From Prado023 sp964418695 (lineage in GTDB: Bacteria > Actinomycetota > Actinomycetes > S36-B12 > CAIYMF01): a stretch of 64,000 bases of DNA. Under the pieces are notes generated by a model. The model saw only the letters and a list, made by a program, of their open reading frames with translations. It made no database searches and was not told the DNA's origin. How positions within the stretch are numbered: the first letter of the stretch is position 1; the number at the start of each line of letters is the position of its first letter. Below are positions 43,778-52,457 of this stretch, in pieces. The DNA lies in assembly GCA_964418695.1 (NCBI GenBank), contig CAYQMN010000010.1:1-64000 (forward strand). Reading direction: 5' to 3'. Both the position numbers and the translations under genes were made by a program.

Positions 43778-44530
43778 ATGTCCGGCCATTCCAAGTGGGC
43801 CACCACGAAGCACAAGAAGGCCGCGATCGACGCCAAGCGCGGCAAGCTCTTCGCCAAGCTCATCAAGAACATCGAGGTCGCGGCGCGGACCGGGGGCGGG
43901 GACCCGGACGGCAACCCGACGCTCTACGACGCGATCCAGAAGGCGCGCAAGAACTCGGTGCCGCTGGACAACATCGACCGAGCGGTCAAGCGCGGCTCGG
44001 GCGCGGACGCCGGCGGCGCGGACTGGCAGACCATCACCTACGAGGGCTACGGACCCAACGGCGTGGCGATCCTCATCGAGTGCCTCACCGACAACCGCAA
44101 CCGGGCCGCCTCCGAGGTGCGCGTGGCGGTGACCCGCAACGGCGGGAACATGGCCGATCCGGGCAGCGTCTCCTACCTGTTCAGCCGCAAGGGCATCATC
44201 ATCGTGCCGGCCGCCGACGGGGCCACCGAGGACTCGGTGCTCGACGCCGTCCTGGAGGCCGGGGCCGAGGAGGTCAACGACCTGGGCGAGGCCATCGAGG
44301 TGGTCACCGCCCCCTCGGACCTGGTCGACGTGCGCAAGGCGCTGCAGGCCGCCGGGCTGGACTACGAGTCGGCCGAGGCTCAGTTCGTGGCCTCGGTCGA
44401 GGTGCCCCTGGACGCCGAGGGGGCGGCCAAGGTGATGCGCCTGGTGGACGCCCTGGAGGACAGCGACGACGTGCAGAACGTCTACACCAACGCCGACATC
44501 CCCGACGAAGTGCTGGCCGCGCTCGACTGA
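43778..44530 (+). CDS. yebC: YebC/PmpR-family regulatory protein
   Basis: 250 aa, family-typical start MSGHSKWATTKHKKAAIDAKRGKLFAKLIKNIEVAAR. YebC proteins were described as transcriptional regulators (PmpR); recent work also links them to translation through proline stretches. pdxT-yebC-ruvC is a widespread gene order. Here ruvC is pushed 2.1 kb downstream by an inserted acyltransferase gene. Confidence 0.95.
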   Translation: MSGHSKWATTKHKKAAIDAKRGKLFAKLIKNIEVAARTGGGDPDGNPTLYDAIQKARKNSVPLDNIDRAVKRGSGADAGGADWQTITYEGYGPNGVAILIECLTDNRNRAASEVRVAVTRNGGNMADPGSVSYLFSRKGIIIVPAADGATEDSVLDAVLEAGAEEVNDLGEAIEVVTAPSDLVDVRKALQAAGLDYESAEAQFVASVEVPLDAEGAAKVMRLVDALEDSDDVQNVYTNADIPDEVLAALD

Positions 44531-44741
44531 GGGACCGGGCAGCGCCAGCCGAGGCGAGCCTCGGAGCAGACCGGCTGGTCGCCCTGCCCGGGCGCGACGA
44601 GCGAGTCGCGCGGCAGCCGCCGGTCAGCGCCAGCCGGTGGCGCGTCCGTCGGAGGGGCCGATGGCACCGCTTGTGGCCTGCCCATCCCGGTGCCGGGGGC
44701 GCTACGGTGCCCGTGGAGTGACCACCGGGCAGGAGACACAC

Positions 44742-46511
44742 GTGGCAGACGAGGATCAGGTGCCGGAGCCGGCGACCGAGGCAGCGAGCACCAGCACCGG
44801 CAAGGCCCCCGCCAAGCGGAGCGCGGCCACCACGTCCACGGCGAAGAAGGCCGCAGTTGCGGATGCGCCCGCGAAGAAGGCGCCCGTCAAGAAGGCCGCT
44901 GTCGCGGACACGCCGGCCAAGAAGGCCCCGGCCAAGAAGGCGCCCGCGAAGAAGGCGCCGGCCAAGAAGGCTGCCGCCACGAAGGCGCCCGCGACCCGCG
45001 CGACCGGCAAGCGCGCGACCGCCAAGCGCACCGCCCGCGCGGTCGCCCGGTCGGGCCACGGGGCGGTCGACTCGGCCGTCGCCGGCGCCCGTGGCTCCGA
45101 CGACCCGCTGGTGCTGGCCCCCAAGAAGCTGTCCGGCTTCGACTTCGCCACCTGGCGGACAGCGACCACCGACCCGATCATGCGCTCGCCCATGATCGGC
45201 CTGATCGTGCTGGAGCAGCCCCCGGACTGGGACCGCCTGGTCGACCGGCTGGACCGGGCCAGCCGGATCGCCCCGGTGCTGCGCCAGAAGGTCATCGAGG
45301 GCCCCACCGACATCAGCAGCCCCCGGCTGGTGGTCGACTCGGATTTCGACCTCAGCTTCCACGCGCGCCGGTACCGGCTGCCCGACCCCGGCTCCTGGGA
45401 CCAGGTGCTGGCCGAGACGCGTCGCCAGTCGATGGCCGACTTCGACCTGGCCCGGCCCCTGTGGCGGGTCACCGTCATCGAGGGCCTGCAGGACGGTGGG
45501 GCGGTCCTGCTGTTCAAGCTGCATCACGCGATCGCCGACGGGCAGGGGGCGATGATGCTCTCGGCCACGATCATCGACATGGTCCCCGAGGAGTCCGACC
45601 TCGGCCCGATGCCGCCGGCGCCGGTGAGCGCCCCACACGACACCCCGGCGATCCTGGGCAGTGCGCTGGCCGACGCCTCGTCGCTGGTGCGCAAGGCGGC
45701 GCAGTCGGCCGCGGACGCCGCCGTCCCGATCGCCACCCGGGCGCTGACCGACCCGGTCGGCGCGGTCGAGGACATCGTGACGGTGGTCAAGTCGGTCTCG
45801 AAGTTCCTGGCGGTGCCGACCCGGCCGATGTCCCCGCTGATGACCGGGCGCTCGATCAACTACCACTTCTCGACGTTCAACGTGAGCCTGAGCGACCTCA
45901 AGCAGGCCGCCAAGCCGCACGGGCTAAGCGTCAACGACGCGTTCATGGCCTCGGTCACCGGCGGTCTGCGGATCTACCACGAGCAGCAGGACGAGCCGGT
46001 GGCCGCGCTGCGCTGCAACATGCCGATCAGCCTGCGCGATCCGAACCGGCCGGCCGCCAACGCGGTCACGATCGCCCGGTTCGTCGTGCCGGTGGACATC
46101 CTGGACCCGGTCGAGCGGATGCGTGCCCTGCACGAGATCGTCGCGCAGTGGCGCAAGGAGCCGGCGCTGCACCTGGCCGACCCGATCTCCGACATCGGCA
46201 TCCGGTTCATGCCCACCGAGGTGGTGGCCTCGGCCGCGCAGAAGAGCGACTTCACGGCCAGCAACGTGCCCGGCGTGCCGATCCCGATCTACATCTCGGG
46301 GGCGCGGATCCGCGCGATGTACCCGTTGATGTCCACGGTGGGGGCGGCCACGAACATCACGCTGCTGTCGTACAACGGGTCTGCCGGGCTGGGCATCTCC
46401 ACCGACGACGCGGCGATCCCGGACCGCGAGGCGTTCATCGACTGCCTGTGCCAGGGCTTCGAGGAGGTCATCGGCCGCCCGGTCACCGCGCGGGAGCCGT
46501 TCGATCTGTGA
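44742..46511 (+). CDS. WS/DGAT-type acyltransferase with histone-H1-like AKKAP tail
   Basis: 589 aa. Residues ~1-115 are low-complexity Ala/Lys/Pro (repeats of AKKAPAKKAP and VADAPAKKA, then RATGKRATAKRTARAVARSGHG), like histone H1 tails or the mycobacterial HupB C-terminus. Residues ~125-585 form a wax ester synthase/diacylglycerol acyltransferase fold with the catalytic HHxxxDG motif at His261-Gly267 (LHHAIADGQG) and the C-terminal DUF1298 part (NVPGVPIPIYISGARI). The acyltransferase would make storage lipids or other esters from acyl-CoA; the tail could bind nucleic acid or acidic membranes. The GTG at 44742 has AGGAG 7 nt upstream, so the tail is in the translated frame. It lies between yebC and ruvC. 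Confidence 0.88.
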   Translation: MADEDQVPEPATEAASTSTGKAPAKRSAATTSTAKKAAVADAPAKKAPVKKAAVADTPAKKAPAKKAPAKKAPAKKAAATKAPATRATGKRATAKRTARAVARSGHGAVDSAVAGARGSDDPLVLAPKKLSGFDFATWRTATTDPIMRSPMIGLIVLEQPPDWDRLVDRLDRASRIAPVLRQKVIEGPTDISSPRLVVDSDFDLSFHARRYRLPDPGSWDQVLAETRRQSMADFDLARPLWRVTVIEGLQDGGAVLLFKLHHAIADGQGAMMLSATIIDMVPEESDLGPMPPAPVSAPHDTPAILGSALADASSLVRKAAQSAADAAVPIATRALTDPVGAVEDIVTVVKSVSKFLAVPTRPMSPLMTGRSINYHFSTFNVSLSDLKQAAKPHGLSVNDAFMASVTGGLRIYHEQQDEPVAALRCNMPISLRDPNRPAANAVTIARFVVPVDILDPVERMRALHEIVAQWRKEPALHLADPISDIGIRFMPTEVVASAAQKSDFTASNVPGVPIPIYISGARIRAMYPLMSTVGAATNITLLSYNGSAGLGISTDDAAIPDREAFIDCLCQGFEEVIGRPVTAREPFDL

Positions 46512-46517
46512 CTGTTG

Positions 46518-46538
46518 GGCTCCGATCCGTGCGGGGCT
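46518..46538. repeat. Dispersed 21-bp repeat, copy 2
   Basis: Identical to 27405-27425 and starts 7 nt after the acyltransferase stop codon. The two copies are 19 kb apart and share orientation relative to the upstream gene. Confidence 0.8.
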
Positions 46539-46683
46539 CGGCGGACCGGCAAAGGCGTGTCGCGGTCCGGCGGCGGCCGAGCCAAGGGCTAGGGTGCGAA
46601 CATCTGTTCGGTTATGTCGGCCCGCCTGCCCGTGGGTGCCGGGTCGCCGAGTTGCCGCTAACCCCGGGCAAGGAGGTTCGTGC

Positions 46684-47247
46684 GTGCGTGTCCTGGGCGT
46701 CGATCCCGGCCTGACCCGGTGCGGTCTGGGCGTGGTGGACGGTGGGCTCGGCCGGCGGCTCACGCTGGCTCATGTGGAGGTCGTGCAGACCCCCAGCGCC
46801 GCCCCGCTGACCGATCGGCTGATCGCCGTGGCCAGTCGGGTCCGGGATCTGATCGACACCGCCGGGCCGGACGTGGTCGCCGTCGAGCGGGTGTTCAGCC
46901 AGCACAACCGGCAGAGCGTGATGGGCACCGCCCAGGCCTCGGCCGCCGCGGTCCTGGCCGCAGCGGAGGCCGGGCTGCCGGTGTTCTGGCACACGCCCAC
47001 AGAGGTCAAGGCCGCGGTCACCGGCAGCGGCCGGGCGGACAAGGCGCAGGTCGCGGCCATGGTGGTGCGCATCCTGTCGCTGCCCGAGGCGCCCCGCCCG
47101 GTGGACGCCACCGACGCGCTGGCGCTGGCCATCTGCCACCTGTGGCGGGGGACCGCCTCCGAGCGGATCGCGCAGGCCGCCGCGGCGGCCCCACCGTCGA
47201 GGATCCCCACGCGGGTTCCGGCCGCGCGGCGCGGGGTGGGGCGATGA
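46684..47247 (+). CDS. ruvC: Holliday junction endonuclease RuvC
   Basis: 187 aa. RNase-H fold resolvase that nicks Holliday junctions symmetrically. The four catalytic acids match E. coli (Asp7, Glu66, Asp138, Asp141): here Asp7 (VDPG), Glu68 (AVERVF), Asp141 and Asp144 (DATDALA). The GTG at 46684 has AGGAGG 7 nt upstream. ruvC, ruvA and ruvB overlap by 4 nt each, forming one translational unit. Confidence 0.97.
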   Translation: MRVLGVDPGLTRCGLGVVDGGLGRRLTLAHVEVVQTPSAAPLTDRLIAVASRVRDLIDTAGPDVVAVERVFSQHNRQSVMGTAQASAAAVLAAAEAGLPVFWHTPTEVKAAVTGSGRADKAQVAAMVVRILSLPEAPRPVDATDALALAICHLWRGTASERIAQAAAAAPPSRIPTRVPAARRGVGR

Positions 47248-47855
47248 TCGGCTTCGTGCGCGGTCCCGTGGTCACGCTGACCGCCAGCCAGGCCGTGATC
47301 GACGTCGGCGGCATCGGGGTCGCCGTGCAGTGCGGCCCGCGCACGCTGGCCTCGCTGGCGGTCGGCCGGTCCGCCCAGCTGCCCACCACGCTGGTCGTGC
47401 GCGAGGACTCCCTGACCCTGTTCGGGTTCACCGACGACGACGAGCGGCACGCCTTCGACGTGCTGCAGTCGGTCACCGGCATCGGGCCCCGCACCGCGCA
47501 GGCGGTGCTGGCCACGCTCACCGTCGACGAGCTGCGCGCGGCCGTGGCCGCCGACGACCTGGCCACGCTGTCCAAGCCGGCCGGCATCGGGCGACGCGGG
47601 GCCGCGCGGATCGCCCTGGAGCTCAAGGACAAGCTCGGCCCGGCCACGTCGGCGGCACCCTCGGCGGCGCCGGCCGCCGACACCTGGTCGGGGCCGGTCA
47701 CCGACGGCCTGGTCGCCCTGGGCTGGCCGCTGCGCGACGCGCGCTCGGCCGCGCAGGGCGTCGCCGACGAGGCCCAGGCCGCCCTGGACGCCGGCGAGCT
47801 CCCCTCCGTCCCGGCGCTCCTGCGCTCAGCCCTGCGCCTGCTGGACCGCGCATGA
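47244..47855 (+). CDS. ruvA: Holliday junction branch migration protein RuvA
   Basis: 203 aa. It has an N-terminal OB domain (MIGFVRGPVVTLTASQAVIDVGGIGV), helix-hairpin-helix repeats (VTGIGPRTAQAVL, PAGIGRRGAARIALELKDKL) and a C-terminal RuvB-contact domain after an Ala/Pro linker (~145-160). It binds the junction and loads RuvB. ATGA overlap with ruvC and with ruvB. Confidence 0.96.
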   Translation: MIGFVRGPVVTLTASQAVIDVGGIGVAVQCGPRTLASLAVGRSAQLPTTLVVREDSLTLFGFTDDDERHAFDVLQSVTGIGPRTAQAVLATLTVDELRAAVAADDLATLSKPAGIGRRGAARIALELKDKLGPATSAAPSAAPAADTWSGPVTDGLVALGWPLRDARSAAQGVADEAQAALDAGELPSVPALLRSALRLLDRA

Positions 47856-48901
47856 GCGAGGACCATCTGCTGGCCGGGGAGGCGGCGCCGGACGAGGTGG
47901 CCGCCGAGGGTGCCCTGCGTCCGCGCAGCCTCGACGAGTTCGTCGGCCAGCAGCGGGTGCGCTCGCAGCTGGGGCTGGTGCTGTCCGCGGCACGGCACCG
48001 AGGCTCGACCGCCGACCACGTCCTCCTGGCCGGTCCGCCGGGCCTGGGCAAGACGACCCTGGCGATGATCGTCGCGGCCGAGATGGCCGCGCCGCTGCGG
48101 ATCACCTCCGGCCCGGCCATCCAGCACGCCGGCGACCTCGCGGCCGTGCTGAGCAGCCTCACCCCCGGCGAGGTGCTCTTCCTCGACGAGATCCATCGGA
48201 TGGCCCGGCCGGCCGAGGAGATGCTCTACGTCGCGATGGAGGACTTCCGCGTCGACATCATCGTCGGCAAAGGGCCGGGCGCCACCGCGATCCCGCTGGA
48301 TCTCGCGCCGTTCACGCTGGTCGGGGCGACCACCCGCGCCGGCCTGCTGCCCGGGCCGCTGCGCGACCGCTTCGGATTCACCGCCCACATGGACTTCTAC
48401 GCCGACGACGAGCTGGTCACGATCGTCGAGCGGTCCGCGCGGCTCCTGGGCGTCCCGCTGGACGCGGCCGGCGCGATCGAGGTGGCCAGCCGGTCCCGCG
48501 GCACTCCGCGCGTGGCCAACCGGCTGCTGCGCCGGGTCCGCGACTACGCCCAGGTCCACGGGCACGAGGGCATCGACCGGGCCATCGCGCACGCTGCCCT
48601 GGACCTGTTCGAGGTGGACCTGCTCGGCCTGGACCGGCTGGATCGGGCCGTGCTCGACGCGCTGCTGCGCACGTTCCGCGGCGGCCCGGTCGGGCTGTCC
48701 ACGCTGGCGGTCTCCGTGGGCGAGGAGCCCGAGACGGTCGAGACCGTCGCCGAGCCCTTCCTGGTGCGCGCCGGCCTGCTCGTGCGCACCCCCCGAGGCC
48801 GGATGGCCACCCCCGCCGCGTGGCGCCATCTCGGTCTGCCGGCCCCGGCCGGCCCGGGCCAGACGCTGCTGGACCTGACCGACGACGAGAGTGGCGGTTG
48901 A
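47852..48901 (+). CDS. ruvB: Holliday junction helicase RuvB
   Basis: 349 aa AAA+ motor. It has Walker A GPPGLGKTT, Walker B VLFLDEIHR, sensor region VGATTRAGLL and arginine finger context PLRDRFGF, and the C-terminal winged helix ends ATPAAWRHLGLP. It drives branch migration on RuvA-bound junctions. The ruvCAB set is complete and ordered as in most actinobacteria. Confidence 0.97.
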   Translation: MSEDHLLAGEAAPDEVAAEGALRPRSLDEFVGQQRVRSQLGLVLSAARHRGSTADHVLLAGPPGLGKTTLAMIVAAEMAAPLRITSGPAIQHAGDLAAVLSSLTPGEVLFLDEIHRMARPAEEMLYVAMEDFRVDIIVGKGPGATAIPLDLAPFTLVGATTRAGLLPGPLRDRFGFTAHMDFYADDELVTIVERSARLLGVPLDAAGAIEVASRSRGTPRVANRLLRRVRDYAQVHGHEGIDRAIAHAALDLFEVDLLGLDRLDRAVLDALLRTFRGGPVGLSTLAVSVGEEPETVETVAEPFLVRAGLLVRTPRGRMATPAAWRHLGLPAPAGPGQTLLDLTDDESGG

Positions 48902-48958
48902 TCGGGCTTTCCCCCCGGTGTGCCTAGAATCTGGCGTCCCCTTCGGAAAGGCACCCCC

Positions 48959-49381
48959 ATGAGTCTGGCTGAGCTGCTTCCGTTCGTCCTGATCGGCGGC
49001 GTGTTCTGGCTGCTCGTGATGCGCCCGGGCAAGAAGCGTCGTGACGAGCACAACGCGATGATCGCCACGCTCGAGCCTGGCGCCAGGATCATGACCACCG
49101 CCGGCCTGTACGGCACCGTGGTCACGGTCAGCCGGGAGCTGGTCAGCGTGGAGATCGCCCCGGGCGTCGTGGTCGAGATGGTCACCCAGGCGATCGCGAA
49201 GGTGCTGCCCGAGCTGGTCGACGACGAGCCGCTGGACGAGCTGCTCGCCGACCTGGAGGCCGCGCCCACGGCCGAGGATCCGTTCGACCCCCGGCCGCTG
49301 GACGGCCCGCTGGACGGCGAGCGCCCCGATCAGGGCTCGGACCGCGGCACGGACCCGGAGCAGGGGAATGCCCGTGGCTAG
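48959..49381 (+). CDS. yajC: Sec translocon accessory subunit YajC
   Basis: 140 aa. One N-terminal transmembrane helix (LLPFVLIGGVFWLLVM), the basic RPGKKRRDEHNAMI turn and the YajC core (LEPGARIMTTAGLYGTVVTV). The acidic C-terminal tail is disordered. It is part of the SecDF-YajC complex. A TAGAAT hexamer at ~48925 and a short AAAGG-containing leader precede it. secD starts 14 nt inside its 3' end. Confidence 0.9.
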   Translation: MSLAELLPFVLIGGVFWLLVMRPGKKRRDEHNAMIATLEPGARIMTTAGLYGTVVTVSRELVSVEIAPGVVVEMVTQAIAKVLPELVDDEPLDELLADLEAAPTAEDPFDPRPLDGPLDGERPDQGSDRGTDPEQGNARG

Positions 49382-51113
49382 CCCTGCCAAGTACCGGCCG
49401 TGGCGGGTGCTGATCCTGTTCACGGCGGTCGTGATCGCCCTGTGCGTGTGGACCTTCTGGCCGGGGATGAAGAACACCCCGCAGCTGGGCCTGGACCTGC
49501 AGGGCGGCACCCAGGTGACCCTGCTGCCCAAGCCGGCGGCCGGCTCCGGCGGCGCGATCACCCAGGACCAGCTCAACCAGGCCGTGGCGATCATCCGCCA
49601 GCGCGTCGACGGCCTGGGCGTGGCCGAGGCCGAGGTGACCGTCGAGGGCACCGGGTCGAACGCGGCGATCGTCGTCTCGGTGCCCGGCTCGGTGCCCCAG
49701 GACCGCCTGGTGGACCTGGTCGGACGGACCGCCCAGCTGGCGTTCCGCGCGGTCGAGGGGATCGGGAATCCCGAGGGCTACGACCCCAACGCCGATCCGA
49801 GCGACGACGACGATGCCAGCGAGTCCCCTTCGGCGACGGCTGCGCCCAAGCCGACTCCGACTGCTGCGGACAACAGTCCGAATCCCTCGCCCACCCCGAC
49901 GGCGGCGACCCCCACGCCGTCGGCGAGCCCCACCGAGCAGGAGTCCACCCCGGAGCCGACCGAGACGCCCACGCCGACCCCGTCGGCGTCGGTGAAGCAG
50001 CCCGAGATCCCGGTCCAGGCCAAGGAGGCCGACGCGGACTTCCAGGAGCGATCGCAGCGGCTGGACTGCACGATCCCGGAGAACTATGCCGGCGGCGTCT
50101 CGGACGACCCGGACCTGTGGCTGACCACCTGCGACCGTGACGGCACGGCCAAGTACGCGCTGCAGCCGGCGTTCATCCTGGGCACGCAGGTCACGAACGC
50201 CCAGGCGCAGCTGGACTCGCAGACCAACAAGTGGTCGGTGTCCCTGGAGTTCGACTCCGAGGGCTCGAAGAAGCTGGCCGAGGCCTCCACGAGCATGTAC
50301 CAGAAGACCTCGCCGCAGAACCAGTTCGCCATCGTGCTGGACGGGGTGGTCTACAGCTCGCCGTACTTCAGCGAGCCGATCACCGGCGGGCAGGCCCAGA
50401 TCACCGGGCAGTTCACGACCGAGCAGGCCGCGGACCTGGCCAACGTGCTCAAGTACGGCTCTCTGCCGGTCTCCCTGAGCGTCGGGCAGGTCACGTCCAT
50501 CACCCCGACCGTGGGCACCGACTACCTTCACGCCGGCCTGATCGCCGGCGCCATCGGCCTGCTCCTGGTGGCGATCTTCCTGTTCCTCTACTACCGGGTC
50601 CTCGGTCTGGTGGCGGTGGCCAGCCTCGTGCTCGCCGGCATCATCAGCTACTGCCTGTTCGTGCTGTTCGGCCGCCAGCTGGGCTTCACGCTGACCCTGG
50701 CCGGCGTGGCCGGTGCCATCGTGTCGATCGGCATCACGGCCGATTCGTTCATCGTCTACTTCGAGCGAATCCGCGACGAGATCCGCGAAGGCCGCAGCCT
50801 GCGCGTCGCCGCGGAGGTCGGCTGGGTCCGCGCCCGGCGCACCCTGCTGGCCGCCGACTTCGTCTCGTTCCTGGGCGCGGTCGTGCTCTACGTGCTGAGC
50901 ATCGGCAACGTGCGTGGCTTCGCGTTCGCGCTGGGCCTGACCACCCTGGTGGACGTCGCGGTCGCCTTCACCTTCACTCGTCCGGCCGTCTCGGTGCTGG
51001 CCGCCACGGCCTGGTTCCAGTCGGGTCACAAGTGGACCGGGGTGGACCCCCGGCGCCTGGGCGTGGCCCACCTGGCGCCCGAGCGACCGATGGCCACGGC
51101 AGGGAGGCGATAG
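49368..51113 (+). CDS. secD: Protein translocase subunit SecD
   Basis: 581 aa. An N-terminal helix (VLILFTAVVIALCVWTF), the D1 motif LGLDLQGGTQVTL, a large periplasmic-side P1 domain and five C-terminal helices with GIRITADSF-like motif D (IGITADSFIVYFERIRDEI). Within P1, residues ~145-205 form a Ser/Pro/Thr/Ala-rich linker typical of actinobacterial SecD. It uses the proton gradient to aid late export steps. The start ATG overlaps yajC by 14 nt. Confidence 0.95.
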   Translation: MPVASPAKYRPWRVLILFTAVVIALCVWTFWPGMKNTPQLGLDLQGGTQVTLLPKPAAGSGGAITQDQLNQAVAIIRQRVDGLGVAEAEVTVEGTGSNAAIVVSVPGSVPQDRLVDLVGRTAQLAFRAVEGIGNPEGYDPNADPSDDDDASESPSATAAPKPTPTAADNSPNPSPTPTAATPTPSASPTEQESTPEPTETPTPTPSASVKQPEIPVQAKEADADFQERSQRLDCTIPENYAGGVSDDPDLWLTTCDRDGTAKYALQPAFILGTQVTNAQAQLDSQTNKWSVSLEFDSEGSKKLAEASTSMYQKTSPQNQFAIVLDGVVYSSPYFSEPITGGQAQITGQFTTEQAADLANVLKYGSLPVSLSVGQVTSITPTVGTDYLHAGLIAGAIGLLLVAIFLFLYYRVLGLVAVASLVLAGIISYCLFVLFGRQLGFTLTLAGVAGAIVSIGITADSFIVYFERIRDEIREGRSLRVAAEVGWVRARRTLLAADFVSFLGAVVLYVLSIGNVRGFAFALGLTTLVDVAVAFTFTRPAVSVLAATAWFQSGHKWTGVDPRRLGVAHLAPERPMATAGRR

Positions 51114-51115
51114 TC

Positions 51116-52369
51116 GTGTCACGACTGGGAGACCTCGGGCACAAGCTCTACTCCGGTGAGCTGTCTTACAACATCGTCGGCCGCCGCCGGCTCTGGTACG
51201 GCATCTCCGGCGTCCTGCTGGTCATCGCCGCGCTCTCTCTGGGGATTCGGGGGCTGAACCTGGGCATCGAGTTCACCGGCGGCGCCCAGTTCCAGGTGCC
51301 CTCGGCCACCTGCACCGTGGAGGAGGCGCGCGCGGCCACCGAGGCGGTCGGCGTCCCCGCCGAGTCGGTCACGCAGCTGGGCAACAGCATGATCCGGGTG
51401 ACCACGGAGTCCCTGGACCAGCCGCAGAGCATGAGCGTGCGCGAGAGCCTCGCGCAGGCGTGCGGAGTGGCGGCGGAGGACGTGTCCGCGCAGGTGGTCG
51501 GCCCGTCGTGGGGCGGCGAGATCACGAAGAAGGCGCTGATCGCGCTGGTGGTGTTCCTCGGACTGCTCACTGCGTTCATGGCCGTCTACTTCGACCTGCG
51601 GATGGGCGTGGCCGCGATCGTCGCGCTGATCCACGACATCGTCATCACGATCGGCGTCTACTCGGTCTTCCAGTTCGAGGTGACCCCTTCGACGGTGGTC
51701 GGCGTGCTCACCATCCTGGGCTACTCGCTCTACGACACGGTCGTGGTCTTCGACAAGGTCCGGGAGAACACGCACGGGATCCTCAGCCAGAGTCGGCGCA
51801 CCTACTCCGAGGCGGCCAACCTCGCGGTCAACCAGACCCTGGTCCGCAGCATCAACACCTCGATCGTGGCGCTGCTGCCGGTCGGGTCGATCCTGGTCGT
51901 GGGCGTCGGCCTGCTCGGCGCGGGCACCCTGATGGACCTCTCGCTCGCGCTGTTCGTCGGCATGGCCGCCGGCACCTACTCCTCGGTGTTCATCGCCGCC
52001 CCGCTGCTGTGCCAGCTCGTGGAGCGGCAGCCGCAGATGCAGGCCCTCGCCAGGCGCGTGCAGTCCCGCGGCCAGGACACCCCGCGCCCGCAGATCGGGC
52101 CGAAGGGCAAGGGCAAGCCCGGCAAGGCCAAGTCCGGGTCGGGCGGTGCCGGAGGCAAGCCCGCGCCGGGCGGCGGTGATCCGGGCGCCGGTGCCCCGGG
52201 CAGCGGAGCCGCGGTCGCCCTGGACGTGGCCGACGTGTCGGAGGGGTTCGACGCCGATCCGGCGCAGGCCGCGGCCAGCACCGACGACGCGATGGCCCGG
52301 GCACGGGCGCGACGGGCCACCGCCGGGCCGCGCAACCAGCCGAAGAAGACCCCGCGCGCCAAGCGCTGA
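51116..52369 (+). CDS. secF: Protein translocase subunit SecF
   Basis: 417 aa. It starts with a helix (LWYGISGVLLVIAALSLGI), GIEFTGGAQFQV (D1-like motif), then five helices with DIVITIGVYSVF and GYSLYDTVVVFDKVREN. The last ~100 residues are a charged Gly/Lys/Ala tail (KGKGKPGKAKSGSGG, ending KKTPRAKR) absent from E. coli SecF. GTG 51116 follows AGGGAGGCGATA. It pairs with SecD. The adenine phosphoribosyltransferase gene that usually follows in actinobacteria is missing. Confidence 0.95.
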   Translation: MSRLGDLGHKLYSGELSYNIVGRRRLWYGISGVLLVIAALSLGIRGLNLGIEFTGGAQFQVPSATCTVEEARAATEAVGVPAESVTQLGNSMIRVTTESLDQPQSMSVRESLAQACGVAAEDVSAQVVGPSWGGEITKKALIALVVFLGLLTAFMAVYFDLRMGVAAIVALIHDIVITIGVYSVFQFEVTPSTVVGVLTILGYSLYDTVVVFDKVRENTHGILSQSRRTYSEAANLAVNQTLVRSINTSIVALLPVGSILVVGVGLLGAGTLMDLSLALFVGMAAGTYSSVFIAAPLLCQLVERQPQMQALARRVQSRGQDTPRPQIGPKGKGKPGKAKSGSGGAGGKPAPGGGDPGAGAPGSGAAVALDVADVSEGFDADPAQAAASTDDAMARARARRATAGPRNQPKKTPRAKR

Positions 52370-52457
52370 GTCGGCGGGCGACCCCCGGCGTACACTCACC
52401 CTGCCGCGAGGGGAGCGCGGCGGACGGGGGGTGCAGAGCGAGCGCGGAGGAGGCTGC

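Noticed and set aside
47018..49651. Minus-strand open frame of ~880 codons over ruvCAB and yajC
   Set aside because: Complement of strongly conserved genes, with no recognisable domain.
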